Translations under genes and position numbers: made by a program
In this document: positions 38,721 through 49,913 of the stretch, one piece after another
Numbering within the stretch: position 1 is the stretch's first letter
How the letters are laid out: every line of letters starts with the position of its first letter
NCBI GenBank assembly: GCA_001464035.1
Contig: LNEC01000010.1
Location: forward strand, 1 to 64,000
Source of the DNA: Bradyrhizobiaceae bacterium Ga0074131
GTDB lineage: Bacteria; Pseudomonadota; Alphaproteobacteria; Rhizobiales; Xanthobacteraceae
Direction of reading: 5' to 3'
Length of the DNA: 64,000 nucleotides
Notes under the pieces: generated by a model
What the model was told of the DNA's origin: nothing
Database searches by the model: none
The model's input: the letters and a program-made list of their open reading frames with translations, nothing else

Positions 38721-39002
38721 CTACTGCAAGCGCGTGGCAGCCGAACCGGAACGGTGATTTCGCGATTTCTTTCCGGCCGTACCGACGGTTTCGCCACCCG
38801 ACCACATCCGGTCGTTCAGCGCTGCGCCGCGCTGGTATCTGGGATCGGTATAGGGATTGCCGGGCCCCTTGTTCTGGCAATTCGCATTGGGATAGAAAAA
38901 CGCGCAATATCCGGGTTCGTAGATCACCTGCTGGGCCGCCGCCGGTGTGGCGATCGTAGCCGACAGCAGCGCCACCGCGCCAAGAAGTCTGAAAGTCTGC
39001 AT
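38721..39002 (-). CDS. Small secreted protein, 93 aa
   Basis: ATG 39002 opens a clear signal peptide (MQTFRLLGAVALLSATIATP, cut after AAAQQ). The mature part includes YEPGYCAFFYPNANCQNKGP, with two Cys, and NPYTDPRYQRGAALNDRMW. I recall similar short periplasmic proteins in rhizobia without known function. It ends a 10-kb accessory block just downstream of moaC on the minus strand, 257 bases before the GGDEF-EAL protein. Confidence 0.6.
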   Translation of the reverse strand: MQTFRLLGAVALLSATIATPAAAQQVIYEPGYCAFFYPNANCQNKGPGNPYTDPRYQRGAALNDRMWSGGETVGTAGKKSRNHRSGSAATRLQ

Positions 39003-39123
39003 TGCGTTTCTCCGGTTTGGTTGCTGCGCCGGGCGCACCGGAAGAATAACACTGAAACCGACGCGCGCTCCATTCCTGCCGATCACTCCACCGTGAAGGG
39101 GCAGGCGAGAGAGACGCCGATCC

Positions 39124-39621
39124 TCAGGCGCGGTAGTGCCCGGACTTGCCGCCCTTTTTCTCGACGAGATGAATGCCCTCGATGCGGACGCCGCGCTCGA
39201 CCGCCTTGATCATGTCGTAAATCGTCAGGCACGCGACCGAGACCCCGGTCAGCGCCTCCATCTCGACGCCGGTCGGGCCGGTGACCTTGACCGTGGCGCG
39301 GACGACACAGCCGGGCAGCTTGCTGTCGGTGCTGATATCCAGCGTGACTTTCGACAGCGCCAGTGGATGGCACAGCGGGATCAGATCCGAGGTGCGCTTG
39401 GCCGCCATGATGCCGGCGACGCGCGCGGTGCCCAGCACGTCGCCCTTCTTGGCGTTCCCCGAAACGATCAGCGCGAGCGTCGCCTTGCTCATGACGACCC
39501 GGCCTTCGGCTACCGCGACGCGTTCGGTCGCCGGCTTTTCGGAGACATCGACCATCCGTGCTTCACCCTTCGCATCGATGTGGGTGAGAGCCGGACCCGA
39601 CTTGGAGGATTTTGGCGCCAT
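39124..39621 (-). CDS. moaC: Cyclic pyranopterin monophosphate synthase MoaC
   Basis: Second enzyme of molybdopterin synthesis, turning the MoaA product into cyclic pyranopterin monophosphate. The active-site region is [20 protein letters not shown], followed by [20 protein letters not shown] and the terminal [10 protein letters not shown]. It is 165 aa, normal. The start is 3 bases from the trpC stop, so it is in one transcript with trpC and trpD. Confidence 0.97.
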   Translation of the reverse strand: MAPKSSKSGPALTHIDAKGEARMVDVSEKPATERVAVAEGRVVMSKATLALIVSGNAKKGDVLGTARVAGIMAAKRTSDLIPLCHPLALSKVTLDISTDSKLPGCVVRATVKVTGPTGVEMEALTGVSVACLTIYDMIKAVERGVRIEGIHLVEKKGGKSGHYRA

Positions 39622-39624
39622 GCG

Positions 39625-40446
39625 TCAGCGCGTCCCGGTGGCGCGAGGGGCGTCGCTGCGCGCCATCAGCGCGCGCGTAGCGGCGGTGACGTCGGCCTGA
39701 CGCATCAGGCTCTCGCCGACCAGGAAGGCCGACATGCCGACCCGCGCCAGCCGCGCCAGGTCTGCGGGCTCGAAGATGCCGCTTTCCCCGACCATCAGCC
39801 GTTCCTTCGGAATCAGCGGCGCCAGCGCCTCGCTGGTCGCAAGCGTGGTCTCGAAGGTCCTCAAATTGCGGTTGTTGACCCCGATCATCGACGAACGAAG
39901 CTTCAGGGCGCGATCGAGTTCGGCATGTTCATGGATCTCGATCAGCACATCCATGCCGTGCGCCAGCGCTGCATCCTCAATGTCTCGGGCGGCGGCGTCA
40001 TCCAGCGCCGCCATGATAATCAGGATGCAGTCGGCGCCGTAAGCGCGAGCCTCGACCACCTGATAGGTGTCGTAGATAAAATCCTTGCGCAGCACCGGCA
40101 GTTGGGTGGCGGCGCGGGCGGCCACCATGAAATCGAGATGGCCCTGAAACGAGGGCGTGTCAGTCAGCACCGAGAGACATGCGGCGCCGCCGGCCTCGTA
40201 GGCCCGGGCCAGGGCGGGCGGATCGAAGTCGGCGCGAATGAGCCCCTTGGAGGGCGACGCCTTCTTCACCTCGGCAATCAGCGCATACTCTCCCTGGGCG
40301 AGCTTGTGGCGGATCGCGCCGACAAAGCCGCGCGGCGCGGAGGCGGCCTTCGCCAGCGCCTCGACGCTTGCCAACGGATGCGTGCGCTTGGCGGCGGCGA
40401 TCTCCTCGCGCTTGTAAGCCTCGATCTTGGTCAGGATGTCGGACAT
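39625..40446 (-). CDS. trpC: Indole-3-glycerol-phosphate synthase
   Basis: Fourth step of tryptophan synthesis. The TIM-barrel motifs [20 protein letters not shown] (phosphate and catalytic Lys), [34 protein letters not shown] and [11 protein letters not shown] are intact. Stand-alone 273-aa form (not fused to TrpF). It lies between trpD and moaC on minus. The 15-base gap from trpD implies coupling. Confidence 0.97.
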   Translation of the reverse strand: MSDILTKIEAYKREEIAAAKRTHPLASVEALAKAASAPRGFVGAIRHKLAQGEYALIAEVKKASPSKGLIRADFDPPALARAYEAGGAACLSVLTDTPSFQGHLDFMVAARAATQLPVLRKDFIYDTYQVVEARAYGADCILIIMAALDDAAARDIEDAALAHGMDVLIEIHEHAELDRALKLRSSMIGVNNRNLRTFETTLATSEALAPLIPKERLMVGESGIFEPADLARLARVGMSAFLVGESLMRQADVTAATRALMARSDAPRATGTR

Positions 40447-40461
40447 CGATGGCCCTCTCGG

Positions 40462-41475
40462 TCAGCCGTTGGAGGTCGCGATCAATTGCCTCAGCCGCGC
40501 CAATGCCGCGCCGCTGTCGATCGACCGGGTGCCGAGACCGACGCCTTCCTTCAGGCTGTTGGCGCGGCCGGCCACGACCAGCGCCGCCGCGGCATTGAGC
40601 AGCGCCACATCCCGATAGGGGCTCGGCACACCGTCGAGCACGCCTTGCAGCGCGATCGCGTTGGCGGCGGCATCGCCGCCCTTCAAGGCGTCGCCGCCGA
40701 CACGGGCGAGACCGGCTTCCTCCGGCGTCACCTCGAAAATGCGGATATTGCCGTTCTCCAGCGCCGCGACGAAGGTCGGGCCGGAGAGGGTGATTTCATC
40801 GAGGCCGTCCGAGCCGTGCACCACCCAAACGGCTTCGGCGCCGAGATTCTTCAACACCTGCGCCAGCGGCTGCACCCATTGCCGCGAAAACACCCCGACC
40901 ATCTGGCGCTTGACGCCGGCCGGATTGGACAACGGACCCAGCAGATTGAAGATCGTGCGGGTCGCCAGCTCGACGCGGGTCGGGCCGACGTTCTTCATCG
41001 CGGGATGATGCGATGGCGCGAACATGAAACCGATGCCGGCCTCGGCCACGCAGCGGCCGACGCGCTCCGGTGTGATGTCGATCTTGACGCCGAGCGCGGA
41101 CAGCACGTCGGCTGCGCCGGATCGCGACGACAGCGCGCGATTGCCGTGTTTTGCCACCGGCACGCCGCAGCCTGCGACGATGAAAGCGGCGCAGGTCGAC
41201 ACGTTGACCGAACCGGAGCCGTCGCCGCCGGTGCCGACGACGTCGATCGCATCGGCGGGTGCCGTGACGCGCAGCATCTTGCTCCGCATCGCCGAGACCG
41301 CGCCGGTGATCTCGTCGACAGTTTCGCCGCGGACGCGAAGCGCCATCAGCAGTCCGCCCATCTGCGAGGGCGTAGCCTCGCCCGACATCATGCTGTCGAA
41401 GGCGGACGCCGACTCCTCGCGCGACAGCGTCGCGCCGGTGGCGACTTTTCCGATGATAGATTTGAGGTCGTCCAT
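40462..41475 (-). CDS. trpD: Anthranilate phosphoribosyltransferase
   Basis: Second step of tryptophan synthesis, adding PRPP to anthranilate. The PRPP loop appears as [20 protein letters not shown] (about residues 78-97), and [20 protein letters not shown] and [20 protein letters not shown] follow the family. The 337-aa length is usual. It lies 18 bases downstream of the PpiD-type gene in the same direction. Confidence 0.97.
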   Translation of the reverse strand: MDDLKSIIGKVATGATLSREESASAFDSMMSGEATPSQMGGLLMALRVRGETVDEITGAVSAMRSKMLRVTAPADAIDVVGTGGDGSGSVNVSTCAAFIVAGCGVPVAKHGNRALSSRSGAADVLSALGVKIDITPERVGRCVAEAGIGFMFAPSHHPAMKNVGPTRVELATRTIFNLLGPLSNPAGVKRQMVGVFSRQWVQPLAQVLKNLGAEAVWVVHGSDGLDEITLSGPTFVAALENGNIRIFEVTPEEAGLARVGGDALKGGDAAANAIALQGVLDGVPSPYRDVALLNAAAALVVAGRANSLKEGVGLGTRSIDSGAALARLRQLIATSNG

Positions 41476-41493
41476 CGCGTGCTTTCGGAGGCG

Positions 41494-43395
41494 CTAGTTA
41501 TTCGCGCCCGTTATCTGTGCGAAGGCGGCCTGATTGATGGTGGTACCGATCGTCTTTTCGATCTTGGTGACGTATTGCGCGACCTGTTCGTCGGTCAGCC
41601 CGCGCTGAAGGGTTTCCTTCAGTTTCTTGATGTCGTCCGACGCCAGGTCCACCGGCGGAACGCTGATGTCGGTCACGCGGAATACGATCCATTCGTTGCC
41701 ACCGGCACCCGCGGTTTGCCCAACCGCGTCCTTGGGCGTCCGGAATGCCGCCGTGATGGCGCTCGTGGGCAGGACGGGCAGGGAGGCATCGCGCCGCACA
41801 CCGCTGGCGGTCTCGACTTTCGATCCGGCCGCCGCCGCCTCGTCGGCGAGCTTGCCGCCGTTCTCAAGCTTCTGCACCATCTCGGTCGCCTTGGTTCGCA
41901 GCCGACTGGTGATCTGGTCGTCACGCCACTTCGCCTCGACCTGGTCCCTGACTTCGTCGAGGTTGCGTTCGCGTGACGGAATGACGTCCAGCACGTCATA
42001 CCAGACGTAGCCGCCGTCGAACTGGATCGGTTCGTTGTCGACGCCGACCGCGCTGTTGAAGGCCTGCGACACGACGTCGAGACCGCGGGGGATGTTGGCG
42101 ACCAACTGGCCGTTGGGGAGGCGGCCGGAGTGATCGACGGCGTCGATGGTCACGGCAGAAAGCCCCAGCTTCTGCGCGGCTTCGATGACACCGGCTCCGC
42201 CGCCGCGCTCGTCTTCCATCTTGTTGTGGAGATCCGAGACCTTGGCGCGCGCACGCTCGGTGGCGATTTCCTTCTTCAGGGTGGCGGCCACGCTGTCATA
42301 GACAGGCTCGGCCCCGGGCTCGATCTTGCCGATCTTGATCAGGGCAACGCCAAACCGGCCCGGCACGGGCTGGCTCACCTCGCCGGACGGCAGCGAGAAA
42401 GCTGCTTCCGCGATCGCCGCATCGATGATTCCTGACTTTGCGATCATGCCGAGGTCGACGTCGGTCGAGTTGAGCCCGCGCTCCTTGGCGAGATCCTCGA
42501 ACGACATGCCCGACGCGATGCGCCCACGCGCCGCCGCAGCTTCTTCTGCGTTGGGAAACACGATCTGCGACACCTGGCGCTGTTCCGGCATGCCGAGCTT
42601 GCCGCGGCGCTGCTCGAAGATTTTTTTGGCGTCCTCATCGGAGACGTCGGACCATTTGCCGATTTCTTCCGGCGTGACCGCGACGAAGGATATCTTGCGG
42701 TATTCAGGAGCGCGGAACTGGGTCTTGCGATCGTCGAAGTAGGCGGCCAGTGCTTCCGGCGCCGGCGGATCGATGGTGCCCGCCTGGGCGGCGTCGAGTT
42801 TGACGTATTCAATGGTGCGCTGTTCGTTCTGGAAGCGGCTGAGCGCCTCGATCAGGACTTTTGGCGGTTCGAGGCCGGCCGAGACCGTGCCGGCGATCTG
42901 CCGCCGCAGCGATACTCGTCGCTGTTCGGCGATGTATTTCTGCTCGGTGAAGCCGAATTGCCGGATCGTGGCCTGAAAACGCGCCGGATCGAAATTGCCG
43001 GAAACTCCCTTGAAATTCGGATCGCTGTAGATCATCCGCATGATCTCGGCGTCGGACTGCCCGAGCCCCATCCGACGCGCTTCTTCGTCCAGCGCAGCCT
43101 CGGCGATGGTTTGCTGCAGAACCTGGCGATCGAGACCGAAGGCGCGGGCCTGATCCATCGTCAGCGGGCGGCCGAACTGGCGGCCTAGCTGCTGCAGTCT
43201 CTCGGTGTAGAGCTGGCGAAATTGCTCGGTCGAAATCTCGGTCTTGCCGATCTTCGCCAGCGTCGACTGTCCGAATCCCTTGAAGATGTCCGCTATGCCC
43301 CACACCGCAAAGCTGAGGATCAGAACCCCCATGACGACGCTCATGACAACTTTGCCGAGCCAATTTGATGAGGCCTTGCGAATTCCTCGAAGCAT
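41494..43395 (-). CDS. ppiD: PpiD/SurA-type periplasmic peptidyl-prolyl isomerase
   Basis: Membrane-anchored chaperone with parvulin-type domains that helps secreted and outer-membrane proteins fold. A single N-terminal anchor (VVMSVVMGVLILSFAVWGIA, about residues 17-36) is followed by the SurA_N region with KIGKTEISTEQFRQLYTERL, then a PpiC-type domain (about residues 270-370; RQVSQIVFPN and DLAKERGLNSTDVDLG) and a long C-terminal region. The family-specific catalytic residues are not clear-cut, so it may work mainly as a chaperone. It is 633 aa, leads the ppiD-trpD-trpC-moaC transcript and is divergent from tpiA. Confidence 0.9.
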   Translation of the reverse strand: MLRGIRKASSNWLGKVVMSVVMGVLILSFAVWGIADIFKGFGQSTLAKIGKTEISTEQFRQLYTERLQQLGRQFGRPLTMDQARAFGLDRQVLQQTIAEAALDEEARRMGLGQSDAEIMRMIYSDPNFKGVSGNFDPARFQATIRQFGFTEQKYIAEQRRVSLRRQIAGTVSAGLEPPKVLIEALSRFQNEQRTIEYVKLDAAQAGTIDPPAPEALAAYFDDRKTQFRAPEYRKISFVAVTPEEIGKWSDVSDEDAKKIFEQRRGKLGMPEQRQVSQIVFPNAEEAAAARGRIASGMSFEDLAKERGLNSTDVDLGMIAKSGIIDAAIAEAAFSLPSGEVSQPVPGRFGVALIKIGKIEPGAEPVYDSVAATLKKEIATERARAKVSDLHNKMEDERGGGAGVIEAAQKLGLSAVTIDAVDHSGRLPNGQLVANIPRGLDVVSQAFNSAVGVDNEPIQFDGGYVWYDVLDVIPSRERNLDEVRDQVEAKWRDDQITSRLRTKATEMVQKLENGGKLADEAAAAGSKVETASGVRRDASLPVLPTSAITAAFRTPKDAVGQTAGAGGNEWIVFRVTDISVPPVDLASDDIKKLKETLQRGLTDEQVAQYVTKIEKTIGTTINQAAFAQITGANN

Positions 43396-43635
43396 GAGTC
43401 CAACTTGTGTTTACAGGAGGGAACCGGGTCGCGCCCAGAAGGATTCGATTAAATTCCGTAAAAGGGCGTCACCGAGTTGATCAAACATCATAAAGTGGCA
43501 AGCGCGCCGTCGCAACCTTGCGCGGCGGGCCGATTGAAGCGGCCGGTGGCCTGGGAGCGACATAACCGCTATCTGGAACCGGACGCCGGGCTCTGCTAGC
43601 CCGTTTGGGCATTAATATTCGGTAGGAAACCCGAT

Positions 43636-44394
43636 ATGACCAACGCGATCCGGCCACTGATGGCCGGTAACTGGAAAATGAACGGCCTCAGGACTTCCGC
43701 AGCCGAATTCAAGGCTATGCTTGCGGGCGCAGCCGAGGTTGGCGCCAGGGCTGATCTTCTGGTCTGCCCGCCGGCGACGCTGGTCGCGGCTTTCGCCGAG
43801 CAGGCGCGCGGCTCAGAAAACCTCGCGATCGGGGCGCAGGATTGCCACCCCAACGCGTCGGGAGCCCATACAGGCGATATTTCAGCCGAAATGCTGGCGG
43901 ATGCCGGCGCCAGCGCCATTATTGTCGGCCATTCCGAACGGCGCACCGATCACGGCGAAAGCGATGTGTTGGTGCGGCAGAAGGCCGAAGCGGCCTGGCG
44001 TGCCGGCCTCACCGCGATCGTTTGCATCGGCGAGACCCGGCATCAGCGCGATACCGGCCAAACCCTCGATATCTGCCGCGAACAGCTCAATACCTCGCTG
44101 CCGGACAATGCCACGGCCGGTAATCTGGTGGTGGCCTACGAACCGGTCTGGGCGATCGGTAGCGGGCTCACCCCGACCGTTCAAGATGTCGAGCAAGTTC
44201 ATACCTTTATCCGGAAACTCCTGACCGCAAGATTTAACGCGGAGGGTATGAGAATACGGATTCTCTACGGGGGTTCGGTAAAACCCTCGAACGCCAGGGA
44301 ATTGATGGCCGTCGCCAACGTCAATGGTGCGCTGATTGGCGGGGCCAGTCTCAAAGCAAGCGACTTTCTTGCGATTGCGGGCAGTTATGCCTAA
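43636..44394 (+). CDS. tpiA: Triosephosphate isomerase
   Basis: Interconverts dihydroxyacetone phosphate and glyceraldehyde-3-phosphate. The catalytic set is complete: Lys14 in MAGNWKMNG, His in [14 protein letters not shown], Glu in [16 protein letters not shown], and the phosphate loop [15 protein letters not shown]. It is 252 aa, normal. It starts a plus-strand run after a 240-base divergent gap; secG follows after 139 bases. Confidence 0.97.
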   Translation: MTNAIRPLMAGNWKMNGLRTSAAEFKAMLAGAAEVGARADLLVCPPATLVAAFAEQARGSENLAIGAQDCHPNASGAHTGDISAEMLADAGASAIIVGHSERRTDHGESDVLVRQKAEAAWRAGLTAIVCIGETRHQRDTGQTLDICREQLNTSLPDNATAGNLVVAYEPVWAIGSGLTPTVQDVEQVHTFIRKLLTARFNAEGMRIRILYGGSVKPSNARELMAVANVNGALIGGASLKASDFLAIAGSYA

Positions 44395-44409
44395 CTAGCG
44401 GAGGCGGTG

Positions 44410-44426
44410 CCGGGGAATCTCCCCGG
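44410..44426 (+). terminator. GC hairpin after tpiA
   Basis: CCGGGG (44410-44415) and CCCCGG (44421-44426) form a short stem with a 5-base loop, 15 bases after the tpiA stop. No U-run follows, so termination would be partial at best. Confidence 0.35.
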
Positions 44427-44533
44427 GGGTGACAATGCCCCTTGCAATCGTGTAACACCGCGCGACTTCAAACACCGCAAACCCTGATCTGCAGCCGGAT
44501 GCCGGCGCTCCTGGTTTGCGACGGAAGGTAGAG

Positions 44534-44926
44534 ATGCAGACTGTCGTTATCGTCATTCACCTCATGATCGTCGCGACGTTGATCGGCGCGGTGCTGTTGC
44601 AGAAATCCGAAGGCGGCGGCCTCGGCATGGGGGGCGGCGCCGGATTCATGTCGGGCCGCGGCACCGCCAACCTCTTGACGCGCACGACGGGAATTCTAGC
44701 GGTCGGCTTCTTCATCACCTCCCTGTTGTTGTCCTGGCTCGCCAGCTACGACCGCAAGCCGAGCTCCATTATCAATGCCAATCCGGCTTCGCAGTCGCAG
44801 CCGGCAGGGCCCGCGACGCCGATATCGCCGCCGACCGCCGGCGGCATTCTGGATTCGCTGAAGAAGGCGGATGAGCAGCAGAACCAGCCGGCCCCGCCCG
44901 GCCCGCAGGCGCCGCGTTCGCAATAA
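44534..44926 (+). CDS. secG: Preprotein translocase subunit SecG
   Basis: Small inner-membrane subunit of SecYEG that aids protein export. The ATG at 44534 (MQTVVIVIHLMIVATLIGAV) begins the first membrane helix; VLLQKSEGGGLGMGGGAGFM is the family's cytoplasmic loop and TRTTGILAVGFFITSLLLSW the second helix. A Pro/Gln/Ala-rich tail (about residues 75-130) is longer than in E. coli but typical of rhizobia. It is followed by pyrG, which often neighbours secG in alphaproteobacteria. Confidence 0.95.
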   Translation: MQTVVIVIHLMIVATLIGAVLLQKSEGGGLGMGGGAGFMSGRGTANLLTRTTGILAVGFFITSLLLSWLASYDRKPSSIINANPASQSQPAGPATPISPPTAGGILDSLKKADEQQNQPAPPGPQAPRSQ

Positions 44927-45079
44927 AGCAGGGTGGCCATGCAGGATGGCGGCTTCCGTCCTGCATCAGAAGCGGCCATCAACATGCTGACATTTCTCTG
45001 GATTTCACGTCACCCACAGCCAAAGCGAAACTTCGCCTCGGGCTGTGATTCGTTTGGCGAATCGGGCGGATAGCCTTAA

Positions 45080-46723
<1,644 letters not shown>

Positions 46724-46816
46724 TGCCATCGGCCGGCGGCCTTTGACGAACGTGCGGATTGTTGCGACAAATCAGGCTCGCAAACGCAACAACAACCGAA
46801 CAGGGAGTTTGAGTCG

Positions 46817-47143
46817 ATGATCTACGAAACCCGGGTATATCGCTGCCTGCCGGGCCGGCTGCCGGCGCTGTTGAAGCGCTTCGAGACCACCACGCTGAAA
46901 CTGTGGGAGAAGCACGGCATCAAGCAGGCCGGGTTCTTCACCACGCTGGTCGGCGAATCCAACCAGGAGCTGACCTACATTCTGGCATGGGAATCCATGG
47001 CCGACCGCGAGAAGAAATGGAACGCGTTTGCGACCGACCCGGATTGGCTCGCGGCCCGGGCGAAGACCGAGGAGGATGGCCAGATCGTCGGCAACATCGT
47101 CAACCAGCTGCTGCAGCCCACCGCCTTCTCGGCGATGAAGTAG
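46817..47143 (+). CDS. NIPSNAP-family protein
   Basis: A 108-aa single-domain protein of the dimeric alpha-beta-barrel NIPSNAP fold. [20 protein letters not shown], a middle loop ([20 protein letters not shown]) and [20 protein letters not shown] are the family pattern. The function of bacterial NIPSNAP proteins is unknown. It lies between pyrG and kdsA, a position kept in several rhizobia, 158 bases before kdsA. Confidence 0.88.
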   Translation: MIYETRVYRCLPGRLPALLKRFETTTLKLWEKHGIKQAGFFTTLVGESNQELTYILAWESMADREKKWNAFATDPDWLAARAKTEEDGQIVGNIVNQLLQPTAFSAMK

Positions 47144-47301
47144 CAGGCGTCCGCGGATCGCTTGCGGTCCGGCCGAATTCACGGGAAACTCTTTCGGTGC
47201 GCCGGCTTTACCGTCGGCGCGCGCAACCGGTATCAGCCAGATGTCGCCATGATCCGCTTGCGGCTGCACGGCATCGTCGCGCCGATCACAAGGAAATTGC
47301 C

Positions 47302-48153
47302 TTGAACGCCAATATGCCAGCTGCGCCAATCGTCGCCGCCGGATCGGTCGAATTCGGCAATGATCTGCCGATTTCGATCATCGCGGGCCCGTGCCAGCTC
47401 GAGAGCCGTGCGCATGCGCTGGAGGTTGCCGCCGCGTTGAAGGAGATCGCGGCGCGGCTCAGGGTTGGGATCGTCTACAAGACCTCGTTCGACAAGGCCA
47501 ACCGCACCAGCGTCTCGGCGGCCCGCGGCATCGGCCTGCAACAGGCGCTGCCGATCTTTGCCGAGATCCGTTCGTCGCTGGGGATGCCGGTTCTGACCGA
47601 CGTTCACGAAGCCTCGCAATGCGCCGAGGTCGCGCAGGCTGTCGACGTGCTGCAGATTCCGGCGTTCCTGTGCCGGCAGACCGATCTCCTGGTGGCGGCA
47701 GCCGCCACGGGCAAAGTCGTCAATGTCAAGAAGGGCCAGTTCCTGGCGCCCTGGGACATGGCCAATGTCGTCGCCAAGATCATCGGCGCCGGCAACCGCC
47801 AGGTGCTGGTCACCGAGCGCGGCGTCTCGTTCGGCTACAACACGCTGGTGTCGGACATGCGCTCGCTGCCGATCCTGGCGCGCACCACGGGCGCGCCGGT
47901 GATCTTCGACGCCACCCATTCGGTGCAGCAGCCGGGCGGCAAGGGCACCTCGTCGGGCGGCGAGCGCGAATTCGTTCCCGTGCTGGCGCGCGCCGCGGTC
48001 GCGGTCGGCGTCGCCGGCGTGTTCATCGAAACGCATCCCGATCCGGACAACGCGCCGTCGGATGGTCCCAACATGGTGCCGCTGCGCGATTTAGAGGGCC
48101 TCGTGCGGACGCTGATGGCGTTCGACGCGCTGGCCAAGAGCGCGCCGCGCTGA
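47302..48153 (+). CDS. kdsA: 3-deoxy-8-phosphooctulonate synthase
   Basis: Condenses arabinose-5-phosphate with phosphoenolpyruvate to KDO-8-phosphate, for the inner core of LPS. I choose the TTG at 47302 because AGGAAA ends 5 bases before it; the ATG at 47314 would be 17 bases from that site. The resulting 283 aa is family length. Motifs: [52 protein letters not shown] and [19 protein letters not shown]. The PEP for it can come from Eno nearby. The next gene starts inside its stop. Confidence 0.95.
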   Translation: MNANMPAAPIVAAGSVEFGNDLPISIIAGPCQLESRAHALEVAAALKEIAARLRVGIVYKTSFDKANRTSVSAARGIGLQQALPIFAEIRSSLGMPVLTDVHEASQCAEVAQAVDVLQIPAFLCRQTDLLVAAAATGKVVNVKKGQFLAPWDMANVVAKIIGAGNRQVLVTERGVSFGYNTLVSDMRSLPILARTTGAPVIFDATHSVQQPGGKGTSSGGEREFVPVLARAAVAVGVAGVFIETHPDPDNAPSDGPNMVPLRDLEGLVRTLMAFDALAKSAPR

Positions 48154-49367
48154 TGCCATCGGGGCAGGGAGCACCGCCGCACGACCAGCGTATTCCCTCG
48201 GTAATCTACGTGATTGCGCTGGCGACTTTTTCCGCCGCCCTGTCGGCGCGTGCGCTCGATCCGGTGTTGCCGCATGTCGCCGAGGATTTCGGCATCACCA
48301 TCGCGACAGCGGCAGGATTCTCGGCGGCGTTCGCCTTCACCTTCGCCGTCATACAGCCGGTATTGGGGGCTGCCGCTGATTTGTTCGGCAAGACGCGGCT
48401 GATGGTGATCTGCCTGATGCTGCTGGGATTTGCCAACATTCTCGGCGCGTTCTCGACATCTTTTCCGATGCTGTTTGCCTCACGCATCCTCGCAGGTATC
48501 GGCTCCGGTGGCGTCTTTCCGGTGGCGCTCAGCCTGACCAGCGACCTGGTGGGCCCGGAAAAGCGGCAGGTCGCGATCGGGCGAACGCTGGCCGGCGCCA
48601 TGACCGGCAATCTCCTTGGCGCGTCCCTCTCGGGCCTGATCGGCGACCTCTTGGGCTGGCGAGGCGTGCTCGCGGTGCTCGGCGTGCTGGTGATCGTGGC
48701 TCCGGTCGCCGTGGCTTTCGGTTTTCGCGGCGCGGCGCTGACGCGGCCACCGAAGACGAACCTGTCGACGCTCAGGCACGGCTATCGGACGATCTTTGCC
48801 AATCCCAACGCCCGCATCTGCTACGCCGCCGTCTTCATCGAAGGCTGCTGTGTGCTCGGATTATTTCCATTCGTGGCGGCATTCCTGTTCGAACTCGGCG
48901 AAACCAGGCTGTCGATTGCGGGGATCGTGATCGCGTGTTTTGCGGTCGGGGGCCTGTTCTACACCATGAGCGTTTCGCGGTTCCTGCCGCGGCTCGGCGT
49001 CAGGGGCATGATGATCGCGGGCGCAGCATTGGTCGGCCTGCAGCTTGCCGTGGTGGCGTTCGGCCCGAGCTGGAAAGTTCAGGCCTTCAGCCTGCTGCTG
49101 ATGGGCTGGGGTTTCTACATGATTCACGGTTCCCTGCAGGTGTTTTCCAGCGAGCTTTCAGTGGAAGCCCGCGCCAGCGCGCTGTCGCTGCACGCATTTT
49201 TCTTTTTCATGGGGCAGACCGTCGGTCCGATCGCGTATGGATTTGGCATCGAGAATCTCGGCAAGGTTCCGACCTTGCTGACATCAGCGGTCGTGATGGT
49301 CGCCCTCGGCCTCGCCTGCGCGCGGCTGCTGCGACAGACCAGACCGGCGGATGCGGGCGCGACGTAG
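48153..49367 (+). CDS. Major facilitator superfamily transporter
   Basis: A 404-aa protein with about 12 hydrophobic helices. IYVIALATFSAALSARALDP in helix 1 is followed by DLFGKTRLMVICLMLLGFAN (the MFS loop 2-3 motif) and ASRILAGIGSGGVFPVALSL in helix 4. It looks like a drug-proton antiporter or sugar-efflux type; the substrate is not identified. The ATG overlaps the kdsA stop by one base (TGATG), so it is translationally coupled to kdsA. A role in exporting an LPS-related or unrelated compound is only a guess. Confidence 0.85.
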   Translation: MPSGQGAPPHDQRIPSVIYVIALATFSAALSARALDPVLPHVAEDFGITIATAAGFSAAFAFTFAVIQPVLGAAADLFGKTRLMVICLMLLGFANILGAFSTSFPMLFASRILAGIGSGGVFPVALSLTSDLVGPEKRQVAIGRTLAGAMTGNLLGASLSGLIGDLLGWRGVLAVLGVLVIVAPVAVAFGFRGAALTRPPKTNLSTLRHGYRTIFANPNARICYAAVFIEGCCVLGLFPFVAAFLFELGETRLSIAGIVIACFAVGGLFYTMSVSRFLPRLGVRGMMIAGAALVGLQLAVVAFGPSWKVQAFSLLLMGWGFYMIHGSLQVFSSELSVEARASALSLHAFFFFMGQTVGPIAYGFGIENLGKVPTLLTSAVVMVALGLACARLLRQTRPADAGAT

Positions 49368-49478
49368 CGGCTTCGAGCTTGCCAAGTCCCGGTATTGTGC
49401 AAGAATGGAACCCGGGCCGGGTTAGTCTCCCGATGCCGCTGGCTTGGTCGAGCGCAATCGTTTCGAAGGGAGGTTTGC

Positions 49479-49913
49479 TTGAGCGAGCCGCTTCATCCGA
49501 GCGCCCCCCATCATCTACCTGGCTTCATCACCGGCCCGGGTGATACCGACGTCCTGATGATCGTCGTCGGCATCTTGCTCATTGGCGCCGTTCTGGGCGT
49601 CGGCAACCTATATCTGCATTTGCATACCTTGCCGGAGCGAATGGCGCACAAGTCGCAAAAACTGCAATTCGAAATCGTGGCGGTGCTGGGCTTGCTGGCA
49701 CTCTTTACGCACAACCACCTGTTCTGGGTGATCGGGCTGTTTCTTGCCATGGTCGACTTGCCGGATTTCGGCACGCCGCTGCGCAGGATTGCGGGATCGG
49801 TCGAAAAGATGGCCGGCGTTCCGCCTGAACCAGACCCGGCCGAAATGCCGAATGAAACTGTGACCCACGCGACCGGCGACGCCGCCAAGAGCGAGGTACA
49901 GCGTCATGCTTGA
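49479..49913 (+). CDS. Small two-helix membrane protein next to an HlyD adaptor
   Basis: A TTG start at 49479 with GGGAGG 5 bases upstream gives 144 aa. Two hydrophobic segments, VLMIVVGILLIGAVLGVGNL and FEIVAVLGLLALFTHNHLFW, place it in the inner membrane; the rest is a polar Pro/Glu-rich tail. I do not recognise a family with certainty; it may be the short partner that accompanies certain HlyD-like proteins. Its last 8 bases overlap the HlyD gene, which strongly suggests a joint function. Confidence 0.75.
   Translation: MSEPLHPSAPHHLPGFITGPGDTDVLMIVVGILLIGAVLGVGNLYLHLHTLPERMAHKSQKLQFEIVAVLGLLALFTHNHLFWVIGLFLAMVDLPDFGTPLRRIAGSVEKMAGVPPEPDPAEMPNETVTHATGDAAKSEVQRHA

Noticed and set aside
39136..41976. 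Plus-strand reading frame of 946 aa
   Set aside because: Antisense of moaC, trpC, trpD and part of ppiD; no motif and strong His/Arg bias.
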